From positions 1-12,183 of the forward strand of contig JANOQT010000085.1 in NCBI GenBank assembly GCA_031415015.1: DNA of 12,183 nt, read 5' to 3'. Under the pieces are notes generated by a model. It saw only the letters and a list, made by a program, of their open reading frames with translations, did no database searches and was not told the origin of the DNA. Position numbers and translations under genes: made by a program. Shown here piece after piece: positions 1 through 6,873 of this stretch (positions within the stretch are counted from its first letter, which is position 1; each line of letters begins with the position of its first letter). This stretch comes from JAUYQR01 sp031415015. GTDB taxonomy: Bacteria > Pseudomonadota > Alphaproteobacteria > Rhodobacterales > Rhodobacteraceae.

Positions 1-672
1 CTCCGTGCCAAGGTTTACCGTCTTGGTGACGCCGGTCGTGGTTGCGCCGGTGCCGATCCCATATGTGGCGGTTGCTGTTGCCGTGCCAATGGAGGCTGCC
101 GCGCCTGATACGTTCACAGCCCCGGAAGCGGTCAAAGTGCCTGAGAAGGTTTTGTCGCCAGAAAAAGTCTGGGTGCCTGCAAGGATCGCCAATTCGCTGG
201 AAGTGTTCGGCAGCGTGAAGGTCCGGGTGGTTGCCGCGCTGATGCCGGATAGACTGAACATCGCCTTTTTCGTGGGATCGCCATCGTCGTAGACCTCAAA
301 CGCGGCATCTGCGAAGGACACGCCGCCCGATCCACCAACAGTCACCCAAGCCGTGCCGGTCCAGACGGTGTGAGCCGCGTCGGCAATGCTCCAGGCTGTC
401 CAGCCGGGCCGCGGCACAAGGCGCATCCAGGCACCATCGACCCAGAAAGCCACATTCAGATCCCAACCGGCCCATAACCCTGTCGCCCCCGAGGCCACGA
501 TGTGCCGGTCGCCATCCACCGGTGATAAAGGCGGGGCCGTTCGGTTGCGGTCCAGCACGGACAGCTGGACCATGGCATCCAAAAGCCGCAGCGCGTCGTT
601 ATGGGTGACATGCTTTTGAGCCTGCGCCGCCAGGATGTAAGGCAGCAGCAAATGCGTGGTGATGTCGGACAT
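1..672 (-). CDS. DUF2793 tail fibre/tail-appendage protein, 3' end beyond window
   Basis: This frame is open from an ATG at 672 to the left edge, giving 224 visible residues and no stop, so the gene is cut by the window. The N-terminus reads MSDITTHLLLPYILAAQAQK and continues HVTHNDALRLLDAMV, the signature of DUF2793, a family found next to GTA-like tail-tip genes in Rhodobacterales prophages. Residues 1 to about 115 form that domain, rich in Trp and Gly (LWAGWDL, VWTGTAWVTV). After it comes a Thr/Ser/Gly/Ala-rich stretch (TFTLPNTSSELAILAG, TFSGDKTFSGTLTASG, then alternating Thr-Ala and Gly-Thr runs) typical of fibrous, probably trimeric, phage appendages. The start lies 10 nt after the stop of the megatron gene, with a weak GAAAG-type ribosome site. 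I infer a receptor-binding or side-fibre role at the baseplate; the C-terminal tip that would decide specificity is not visible. Confidence 0.85.
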   Translation of the reverse strand, partial: MSDITTHLLLPYILAAQAQKHVTHNDALRLLDAMVQLSVLDRNRTAPPLSPVDGDRHIVASGATGLWAGWDLNVAFWVDGAWMRLVPRPGWTAWSIADAAHTVWTGTAWVTVGGSGGVSFADAAFEVYDDGDPTKKAMFSLSGISAATTRTFTLPNTSSELAILAGTQTFSGDKTFSGTLTASGAVNVSGAAASIGTATATATYGIGTGATTTGVTKTVNLGTE

Positions 673-682
673 GAGTCTGCTT

Positions 683-3600
683 TCAGAAGGTGAGGGTGAC
701 GGCGCGTGACGTGCCCCGGCCGATCAGGGCGGAAAGTTGGTAGATGCGCAGTTGGAGGCTGCTGCCGGGGCCTAGCAACGCGCCCCAATCGGCTGTCTGC
801 TGAGCGGCGCTATAAAGCACAGTTGTCGTCGTCGCGGTCAGCGTGCGTTTCAGCGTTCCGCCGTCTCGGACTTCCACCTCGTAGGCTTCGCTGACCTCCG
901 CCAATGGCACATCGCCCACGCCCCAGGTGTCAGCAGCCAGAGCGCGCGACCGGCGGGTCCAGCGGATTGTTAGATCGCCGAGACTACGGGCGGTGCGCCA
1001 CGGCTGTTCGACATGAGCAACCGAGAAGGGTCGCAGCCCAGCGCCCTCAGGTGTGAACGCGGTGGCGACATAGGTTTCATCGCCGACCGGACGGGACGCC
1101 GGGCCGATGCGCCAATTCCACGGCAGACCCAGATCGCCCTCGCTGATCGGCAAGGGTGTCACAGCGGCGTCAAGAACGACCACCTGCGCACCGGTCGGAA
1201 CAAGGCTTGCGATAGCGTTTTCCGTGCCGCGCTGACCGCGCAAGAGGCGGGTCAGCCGATACCGGCCTGCCGCGATCAGTTCTGCCGAGCCTGCCTGGAC
1301 GATCTCCCATTGGCCGGGGGCTGCCTCCACCGCCAGCGCATTTGCCCCGCCCAAAAGGGTTATGTCGGTGACGCTTTCCAAGGTGCCTGAGAACAGATCA
1401 ATCACGAGCGCATTGCCGAGATCAAAGCGCGACACCGGCCCGGCATAGAAATGTGCCACCAGAACCCCCATCCGGGAGCGGGTACCAAGGGTTGTCAGCA
1501 GCCCAAAACCGTTGGTCGCGGCGCTACGGAATACGGCCATCTCGCCCGGCCATGGCGTGGCATGGGCCGCAGCAAAGGGACGGTGCGCCGGTTGATCTTC
1601 GCTCAGCTGTGGCAGGTCCAGCAGGACCACGTCGGGCGTGCCAAAAACCGTGGGCGTCGAGAGCGAGGCCGGGCGCGGATCGCCGGGTGGCAGATCATAA
1701 ACCGCGCGGTCCTGGCGAACTGCGTCGATGCCGCGCACATCGGAATCGGCAATCGACACCAGCCGCAGTTCCGTCAGGCGACCATCGTGATCGAGCAAGA
1801 TCACATCGCAGGGATTCAGTGCCAGCCGCGAAGGCGGCAAGCGGAACACAGCACTTTCCCGGCCAACCCAAGCTTCCATCAACGCACGGCGGCAGCGGCG
1901 TTCGGCCTCTTCCGGCGGCACTGCCATCGGGAAAGCCTCGGATGCGATGCGCGAGGTGTCCACGGTGATGCGCCGGGCTTCAACTTGGGCGGCGTCATAA
2001 TCCTCATCGGCGCGGGCGACTTGCCACTTCAATGCCTGCGGAAGTTCGGACTCCTGCGCCCGGGTCAGTTCCATCACATCGCCCTTCGCCGAAGCGGGGG
2101 CGACCATCGCGTCAGGCGTGACGGTGGTGGTTGCGACACGACCGCGCATCAGGAACCGGATGCGGCCTTCACTTTCCACAGCATCGAACCCGAAATGCCG
2201 TGCCAAAGTGCTGATCGAGGCGCGCGGGGCTTCCAGCGCTGAAATCACATAACCCTCGACCGCGCCCCACAGTCCCGACACGTCGATCAGGGCTTCGGCC
2301 ATGCCAGCGCGCAGGCAAAGGTGCCGCACGAGGGCGGCCACGGACACCGCCCCCAGCCGTCCGGTCATCCAATGGCCCAGCCGCCAGTTTGGGCCATCGG
2401 TCCAGACGCCAATCAATTCCGGAAAGAACGGATAGGGGCGGGCGTCCCAGGTCCAGGCGGCGCATTCTGGAACATGCACCATCGGCGCGGCATAGATCGT
2501 GGAGGTCGGGCTGTTTGCCGATGTACCCCAGAACAGATACGTAGCCTCGAGATAGGCGCGCTGGATCGCATCATCGCGCCAGCCCCGTGAGAAATACGGC
2601 GTGAAGCTTTCCGACGATTTGGGGTCGAAGAACACGTTGGGCTGGTTGGTGCCACGATCAATGGCAGGGCAACCAAGTTCGGTGAACCAGATCGGCTTCG
2701 ACTGTGGCACCCACGCTGTGGCTGTTCCGCTTTCAACACCACCCGGGCGGTTGTAATGCGGGCTTTGCCACCAGGTCCGCAGATCCTTGAAGCGGAACAC
2801 CCATGGTTTAGCCGCAGCGCCATCGGTTATGGCAGTTCTGATCTGCGCCGCACGATCCGAGGTGCTGGCATAATACCAGTCAAATCCTTCACCGCCCGCG
2901 ATGTTCGATTGCAGATAGGTGCGGTCATAGATGGCTGGCGCCAGTGTGGCATCGGCATGATCAAAGCCGTCACGCCAATCCGAGAGCGGCATGTAGTTAT
3001 CGATGCCGATGAAATCGATGTTGCTGTCGGTCCAGAGCGGATCAAGGTGAAAGTGCACATCGCCAGACCCGTCCGCAGGATGGTGACCGAAATACTCCGC
3101 CCAGTCGCCCGCGTATCCAATTTTGGTGCCAGCGCCGAGGATGCTGCGCACTGCCGTTGCCAGATCGCGAAACGCCTGCACTGCGGGATAAGTCGCGGCA
3201 CCGCTGCGGATCGTGGTCAGACCCGGCATTTCCGATCCGATGAGGAAGGCATCGACGCCCCCGGCTGCTTTGCAGAGATGCGCGTAATGCAGGATCATCC
3301 GGCGCAGACCCCATTCGCCGACCGGGCCGGTCCAGCTGACGACCTCACCGGAGACGTTGAAATTGGCGGGAGTGGCAGTGCCGAAGAGCGTGGCCACCTG
3401 AGTGGCGGCGGTTCCAGTCTTGTCAACCGATCCAGCATAGCCCGCAGCCGGGGAACAGGTGATACGGCCGCGCCAGGGGAAGGTGGGTTGGGCAGCTTCA
3501 GAGGCGTTGTCGCTGTAGGGATTGGGCTTTGTATTGCCGGGTGGCACATCGAGCAGCAGGAACGGATAGACTGTCACGCGCAACTCGCGAGCCTTCATCT

Positions 3601-4657
3601 CCTGGATCGCCTGCACCACTGCGAAATCTGCTGGCGTTCCGCCATAGACCGGGCGGTCCTCGGCGTCGCGGCTGACCAAGAACGCATTGGCCCTGCTGAC
3701 GCCATTCACCATCCACGCAGACGGTGTCGTGGTCTTGGCTGCAACTTCCACACCGGGGCGGACCTTGCAATTGCCCGCCCGCAGATCATCACCGAACCAT
3801 GCGACCACCAGCGACACGCTTTCCACCGCAGGTGCCATGGATTGCAGACGGTCCAGCGCCACGACGATGTCAGGTGTTTCCGGGATGGCGTTCAGGTTCT
3901 CGGCGACGGTGGCACCGCCAGCCCCGCTAGATTTCTTGACCGGGACGGTCGCATAGGCGAATTCACCCGAGGCCGGGATCAGAGTGACCGCCCGTACCAA
4001 CCCCTCGGCGGTGTCGGCATCCGCCAGCGGCCGGAAAACCTCGAAGCTGATCTGGGGCAGGCGGTTGCCGAACGGGGTGAGGTCAAGTTCCTCCAGCACG
4101 ACATAAGCCGTGCCGCGATAAGCGGGCGTGTTGGCTGTGCCCATCTTGGCCGAAATAAACGGATCGGCGGTCTGTACCTCGTCGCCAGGATACCAGCGCC
4201 AGGTGACGCCGGTCATGTCCATCGCTTTGCCATCGGCCCAGACGCGGCCAATGCCGGTGACCGGGCCTTCACAGAGGGCGACTGCGAAGGACGCGAAGTA
4301 GAGGTATTCGGTCGTCGTGACTTTGCCACCCCCGCCACCCTTGCCGCCGCCCTGACTGGTCGTCCGGGTCTCCTCGCGGAAATCCGTGGCCCAGATGATG
4401 TTGCCGCCAATCCGCATCCGGCCATAAATTCTTGGGATCACGGCACCTTCGGTCGAGGACGTGATCCGCAGGCTGTCCAGCCGCGCGCCCTCGATGCGTT
4501 GGGCGGGGGCCAGCGACGACACGATCCAGTTGTCGACGACGGACCCGATGGTCGAGCCGATAAAGCCACCAATGGCCGCACCGGAAAAGCCAAGAATTGC
4601 GCCACCGAAAGCGCCGCCAATCGCGGAGCCGACAGCACCGAGAACAAGAGTTGCCAT
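683..4657 (-). CDS. GTA gp15-like tail-tip 'megatron' / host specificity protein (GTA TIM-barrel and phage-tail_3 domains)
   Basis: This is a 1324-residue baseplate protein in the position of gp15 of the Rhodobacter capsulatus GTA. I chose the ATG at 4657 (MATLVLGAVGSAIGG) because this Gly/Ala-rich hydrophobic N-terminus is the family's standard one. The frame extends upstream to 4699, but that adds 14 residues overlapping the peptidase gene. Residues 1-45 are the hydrophobic Gly-rich segment, and a Gly/Lys linker (QGGGKGGGGGK) follows near residue 115. The GTA TIM-barrel-like domain spans roughly 420-720. It has LIGSEM with Glu476 and WFTELGCPAID with Glu660, spaced like the acid/base and nucleophile pair of clan-A glycoside hydrolases. 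A phage-tail_3-like region (about 780-950) and a C-terminal fibre-binding-type region follow. The length is typical and the frame is intact. Expected role: central hub and spike of the tail tip, contacting the host wall and anchoring fibres. Hydrolase activity is inference. Confidence 0.92.
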   Translation of the reverse strand: MATLVLGAVGSAIGGAFGGAILGFSGAAIGGFIGSTIGSVVDNWIVSSLAPAQRIEGARLDSLRITSSTEGAVIPRIYGRMRIGGNIIWATDFREETRTTSQGGGKGGGGGKVTTTEYLYFASFAVALCEGPVTGIGRVWADGKAMDMTGVTWRWYPGDEVQTADPFISAKMGTANTPAYRGTAYVVLEELDLTPFGNRLPQISFEVFRPLADADTAEGLVRAVTLIPASGEFAYATVPVKKSSGAGGATVAENLNAIPETPDIVVALDRLQSMAPAVESVSLVVAWFGDDLRAGNCKVRPGVEVAAKTTTPSAWMVNGVSRANAFLVSRDAEDRPVYGGTPADFAVVQAIQEMKARELRVTVYPFLLLDVPPGNTKPNPYSDNASEAAQPTFPWRGRITCSPAAGYAGSVDKTGTAATQVATLFGTATPANFNVSGEVVSWTGPVGEWGLRRMILHYAHLCKAAGGVDAFLIGSEMPGLTTIRSGAATYPAVQAFRDLATAVRSILGAGTKIGYAGDWAEYFGHHPADGSGDVHFHLDPLWTDSNIDFIGIDNYMPLSDWRDGFDHADATLAPAIYDRTYLQSNIAGGEGFDWYYASTSDRAAQIRTAITDGAAAKPWVFRFKDLRTWWQSPHYNRPGGVESGTATAWVPQSKPIWFTELGCPAIDRGTNQPNVFFDPKSSESFTPYFSRGWRDDAIQRAYLEATYLFWGTSANSPTSTIYAAPMVHVPECAAWTWDARPYPFFPELIGVWTDGPNWRLGHWMTGRLGAVSVAALVRHLCLRAGMAEALIDVSGLWGAVEGYVISALEAPRASISTLARHFGFDAVESEGRIRFLMRGRVATTTVTPDAMVAPASAKGDVMELTRAQESELPQALKWQVARADEDYDAAQVEARRITVDTSRIASEAFPMAVPPEEAERRCRRALMEAWVGRESAVFRLPPSRLALNPCDVILLDHDGRLTELRLVSIADSDVRGIDAVRQDRAVYDLPPGDPRPASLSTPTVFGTPDVVLLDLPQLSEDQPAHRPFAAAHATPWPGEMAVFRSAATNGFGLLTTLGTRSRMGVLVAHFYAGPVSRFDLGNALVIDLFSGTLESVTDITLLGGANALAVEAAPGQWEIVQAGSAELIAAGRYRLTRLLRGQRGTENAIASLVPTGAQVVVLDAAVTPLPISEGDLGLPWNWRIGPASRPVGDETYVATAFTPEGAGLRPFSVAHVEQPWRTARSLGDLTIRWTRRSRALAADTWGVGDVPLAEVSEAYEVEVRDGGTLKRTLTATTTTVLYSAAQQTADWGALLGPGSSLQLRIYQLSALIGRGTSRAVTLTF

Positions 4658-4667
4658 GTGTGAGTTC

Positions 4668-5102
4668 TCAGCGTTGGGGGAACTGGAAGGCGAAGGCAAT
4701 GCGCCGCCGCCAAATCGGGGTCAGGACTTCCTCGACGACACCAAGGCGCTCGTAGGAATGGATGAAACCGTCGGCAGTCGTCAGAATGCCGACATGCTTG
4801 GCGATGGCGCGTGGGGCCATGCGGAACAGGATCAGCGCACCGGGTCCAAGGTCGGCCAGCGCAATCTCGGCCATCATGTGGCGCGCGCCGTCCGCCAAAA
4901 CTTCACGCGGCCCCGTCTCGCCCCAATCCCGGCTGTAGGGCAGGATCGGGAAGGGTTCGTCTCTGACAACCTCTCGCCAGACCCCTCGCGCAAGCCCAAG
5001 ACAATCGCAGCCAATCCCGCGCAGGCTGGCCTGATCATGGTAGGGCGTGCCGAGCCATGCGCGGGCCGTGGCAACGACAAGGTCGGGATCGGCGGCGATC
5101 AC
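4668..5102 (-). CDS. NlpC/P60 family cell-wall peptidase (GTA gp14-like)
   Basis: This 144-residue protein has the NlpC/P60 fold signatures of the phage cell-wall peptidase family beside gp13 and gp15 in GTA-like modules. The catalytic Cys is visible as Cys34 in GCDCLGLARG, His103 lies in KHVGIL, and a polar third residue is likely His115 in GFIHSY. It presumably cuts peptide stems of peptidoglycan so the tail can pass the wall during DNA entry. The start codon is GTG, not ATG. The GTG overlaps the TGA stop of the upstream DUF2163 gene (GTGA), and a strong AGGGGAG ribosome site lies 6 nt before it, which fixes this start. It ends 10 nt before the megatron start. It has no signal peptide, as expected for a virion protein. 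The frame and catalytic residues look intact. Confidence 0.93.
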   Translation of the reverse strand: MIAADPDLVVATARAWLGTPYHDQASLRGIGCDCLGLARGVWREVVRDEPFPILPYSRDWGETGPREVLADGARHMMAEIALADLGPGALILFRMAPRAIAKHVGILTTADGFIHSYERLGVVEEVLTPIWRRRIAFAFQFPQR

Positions 5103-5983
5103 AGCGTACTCCCCTCATTGCCATCGCCCCGGCTGGCATAGCGCAGCACGGCATCCTGGCCGGGGATGTTCGGGAAGCCACGAAAGTTGGCGGTATTGGC
5201 GAACTTGGTCCCGCAGGTGGCCATGCGTTTGTCACAGCCCGCCCGGGCGATGAAGCTGTCGCCTGCTGCGATGGCACGCACCGGCGCTTCCAGCAGGGTC
5301 AGGTTCGCGATGCTGCCCGCCAGATCATGCGCCAGCACTTCGGTGATGCGCCCGGCATTTGCGCCACTTGTCCAAGTGACGGTGCCAGACGTGAACCAGC
5401 CCGCACTGAATCCCGCGAGGCCAGATGCAATGAAGGTTCGGTCGCGCAACAGGTTGGTGACCACGCCGGTGCCCTTGTAGGTGGCATTTTCAAGATCGAT
5501 CCAGCAGCGTGCATCGCCCAGCGCTGCATCGCAACTGGACTGAAACGTCCGCCCGACTGTCTGGCCCAGCACATGGGCAAGGCTGCGAACTTCGGCCACG
5601 AAAGCCATCCGTCCGCGTCGGATTTGACCCACCGCACCACGGCGCAGCAGCACTCGTTGGTTGGTGTCGGCCCAGTTCACCCGCCAAAGCTCGACTTCAG
5701 CCGCGTCCCAACGGCCATCGACAATGTCGGTTTCCGTAATCCGATCCGACGTCAGCACACCCTCGGCGTCCTGCGCATCGACGGAGAGGTCGGAGCCGGA
5801 ACGCACCTCAGATGCCGCGAACCCGCTTTCGGGCTCGAAGTCGGTGCCGTCGAAAGTGAGCACAGCGTCATGGTCGGTGAAGCCCAGCGTCACACCGTCA
5901 GCGCGGGAAATCCGCCAGCACCAGGACAGGGTCGTGGTGCCATCGTCGAGATGGGCTTGCAGTGTGGGGGAGAGGGTTTTCAT
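5099..5983 (-). CDS. DUF2163 / phage BR0599-type tail hub protein (GTA gp13-like)
   Basis: This 294-residue protein matches the two-part DUF2163 plus phage_BR0599 layout of GTA gp13, the baseplate hub between the distal tail protein and the megatron. The N-terminal half carries the family's WCWRISRADGVTLGFTDHD stretch (about residues 21-39). The C-terminal half has the conserved GCDKRMATCGTKFANTANFR region (from residue 249) and a FPNIPGQD motif. Four cysteines, Cys151, Cys160, Cys250 and Cys257, lie in two pairs. From memory, the GTA hub and lambda gpL are described as iron-sulphur proteins, and this arrangement would suit such a cluster; that part is inference. The ATG at 5983 has a GGAA-type ribosome site. 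It is the first tail gene downstream of the inverted toxin-antitoxin pair, so it needs either read-through or its own promoter in the 79-bp gap. Confidence 0.92.
   Translation of the reverse strand: MKTLSPTLQAHLDDGTTTLSWCWRISRADGVTLGFTDHDAVLTFDGTDFEPESGFAASEVRSGSDLSVDAQDAEGVLTSDRITETDIVDGRWDAAEVELWRVNWADTNQRVLLRRGAVGQIRRGRMAFVAEVRSLAHVLGQTVGRTFQSSCDAALGDARCWIDLENATYKGTGVVTNLLRDRTFIASGLAGFSAGWFTSGTVTWTSGANAGRITEVLAHDLAGSIANLTLLEAPVRAIAAGDSFIARAGCDKRMATCGTKFANTANFRGFPNIPGQDAVLRYASRGDGNEGSTL
5109..5116 (-). promoter_or_regulatory. Ribosome binding site deciding the GTG start of the NlpC/P60 gene
   Basis: On the minus strand the bases read GAGGGGAG, followed by a 6-nt spacer and GTG. The site lies inside the end of the DUF2163 gene. 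It supports initiation at GTG (5102-5100) and a coupled stop/start. Confidence 0.75.
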
Positions 5984-6003
5984 GATTGGTTTCCGTTCAG
6001 CAG

Positions 6004-6032
6004 TTGAAATGTAAAGCCGTTGTCTTTACATA
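6004..6032 (+). promoter_or_regulatory. Putative promoter of the DUF1778-GNAT operon
   Basis: TTGAAA (6004-6009) resembles a -35 box, and TACATA (6027-6032) a -10 box, 17 nt apart. They lie 30 nt upstream of the antitoxin ATG. The inverted repeat at 6009-6031 covers the spacer and runs into the -10 box. The boxes were found by eye only. Confidence 0.5.
6009..6031. promoter_or_regulatory. Inverted-repeat operator for the toxin-antitoxin operon
   Basis: ATGTAAAG (6009-6016), a 7-nt spacer and CTTTACAT (6024-6031) form a perfect 8-bp inverted repeat inside the only gap upstream of the antitoxin gene. Ribbon-helix-helix antitoxins of the DUF1778 family are known to repress their own operons at palindromic sites, so this is the likely operator. 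The gap is shared with the divergent DUF2163 gene, so binding could also affect transcription in that direction. Confidence 0.6.
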
Positions 6033-6062
6033 TAGGTTCAGTTCATCGCGGGAGAATGCGAA

Positions 6063-6356
6063 ATGGTCGCCATAACACTTCAAGAGGACCCACAGCGCCG
6101 GTCGCTGATCAACCTTCGCGTCACCCCTCGGGACCGCGATCTGATCGACCGCGCCGCAGCCGCACTTGGCAAGAATCGCTCGGAATTCATGATGGAGGCC
6201 AGTCGGCAGGCCGCCGAGGACGCCTTGCTGGACCGCACGGCGTTTCGGCTGGATGCAGACCAGTTCGGAGCCTTCATGGCTCAATTGGACGCGCCACCCG
6301 CATCGAACGAACGCCTGCGCAAGTTGCTCGCGACGCCCGCCCCATGGGACAAATGA
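6063..6356 (+). CDS. DUF1778 ribbon-helix-helix antitoxin (TacA/AtaR-like)
   Basis: This 97-residue protein has the DUF1778 layout. A ribbon-helix-helix DNA-binding region spans about residues 14-52 (SLINLRVTPRDRDLIDRAA, then GKNRSEFMMEASRQAAEDAL). A C-terminal tail from about residue 57 (RTAFRLDADQFGAFMAQLD) is the part that in this family wraps around and blocks the GNAT partner. The ATG at 6063 is preceded by GGGAGA with 8 nt spacing. Its stop overlaps the toxin start (ATGA), so the two are translated together. It is expected to neutralise the toxin and repress the operon through the inverted repeat at 6009-6031. It lies on the strand opposite to all the tail genes around it. The frame is intact. 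Confidence 0.93.
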   Translation: MVAITLQEDPQRRSLINLRVTPRDRDLIDRAAAALGKNRSEFMMEASRQAAEDALLDRTAFRLDADQFGAFMAQLDAPPASNERLRKLLATPAPWDK

Positions 6357-6868
6357 CGCAAGCGCAGGATCCTCTTCGTGCGCCCGAACCGCTGGCGGAT
6401 GATCACCAGCTTAACGCCTTCGCGTCTGGTGCGCCGACGCTTGATGCCTGGTTGAAGCGCAAGGCCCGCGCCAATCAGACATCAAGCGCATCGCGGACCT
6501 ATGTGCTTTGTCGGGGCCAAAGAGTGGTCGGCTACTATGCACTGGCGGCTGGATCGGTGAGCCATGATCTGGCACCCCGCAAGCTGCGGCAGAACATGCC
6601 CGACCCGATTCCCGTCATCGTGCTGGGCCGTTTGGCGATTGAAGCATCCGAACAGGGAAACGGCCTTGGCCGAGCCCTGTTGCGCGATGCGGTATTGCGG
6701 ATCACGGCGGCGGCCCATCAGGTTGGCATTGCGGCCATCCTCGTCCATGCGCTGAACGACCGCGCAAAGGCCTTCTATCTGAGCTGCGGATTTGCCGAGA
6801 CGGCCGTGGAGCCCATGACGCTGTTCGCGCGGATCAATGACGTCAAAGCCATAATGGGAGAGGTCTAG
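6353..6868 (+). CDS. GNAT-family acetyltransferase toxin (TacT/AtaT-like)
   Basis: This 171-residue GNAT protein is partnered with the DUF1778 gene. The acetyl-CoA binding motif is visible as QGNGLG (Gln101 to Gly106) after VLGRLAIE, and Tyr142 in KAFYLSCGF is in the place of the catalytic Tyr of TacT-type toxins. Known relatives acetylate the amino acid on charged tRNAs and stop translation; which tRNA this one would target cannot be told from sequence. I chose the ATG at 6353 because it forms the ATGA overlap with the antitoxin stop. An in-frame ATG at 6344 would add three residues, and open frame continues further upstream inside the antitoxin gene but without family-like sequence. Its stop is 3 nt from the convergent stop of the DUF2460 gene, and no terminator is evident between them. 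Confidence 0.92.
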   Translation: MTQAQDPLRAPEPLADDHQLNAFASGAPTLDAWLKRKARANQTSSASRTYVLCRGQRVVGYYALAAGSVSHDLAPRKLRQNMPDPIPVIVLGRLAIEASEQGNGLGRALLRDAVLRITAAAHQVGIAAILVHALNDRAKAFYLSCGFAETAVEPMTLFARINDVKAIMGEV

Positions 6869-6873
6869 ACCTC
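6860..6873. repeat. Perfect 14-bp palindrome across the convergent stop codons
   Basis: GAGGTCTAGACCTC reads the same on both strands. It holds the toxin's TAG (6866-6868) and overlaps the first two bases of the DUF2460 gene's TGA (6874-6872). There is no loop or T-run, so it is not a standard intrinsic terminator. It marks one edge of the inverted toxin-antitoxin cassette. Confidence 0.7.

Noticed and set aside
2756..4663. A 635-codon open frame on the + strand
   Set aside because: It is antisense to the megatron gene, with no recognisable domain and high Arg/Gly content typical of shadow frames in GC-rich DNA.
6020..6352. N-terminal extension of the GNAT toxin to 6020
   Set aside because: It overlaps the antitoxin gene in another frame and the operator, and has no GNAT-like sequence; the ATGA overlap at 6353 fits the family.
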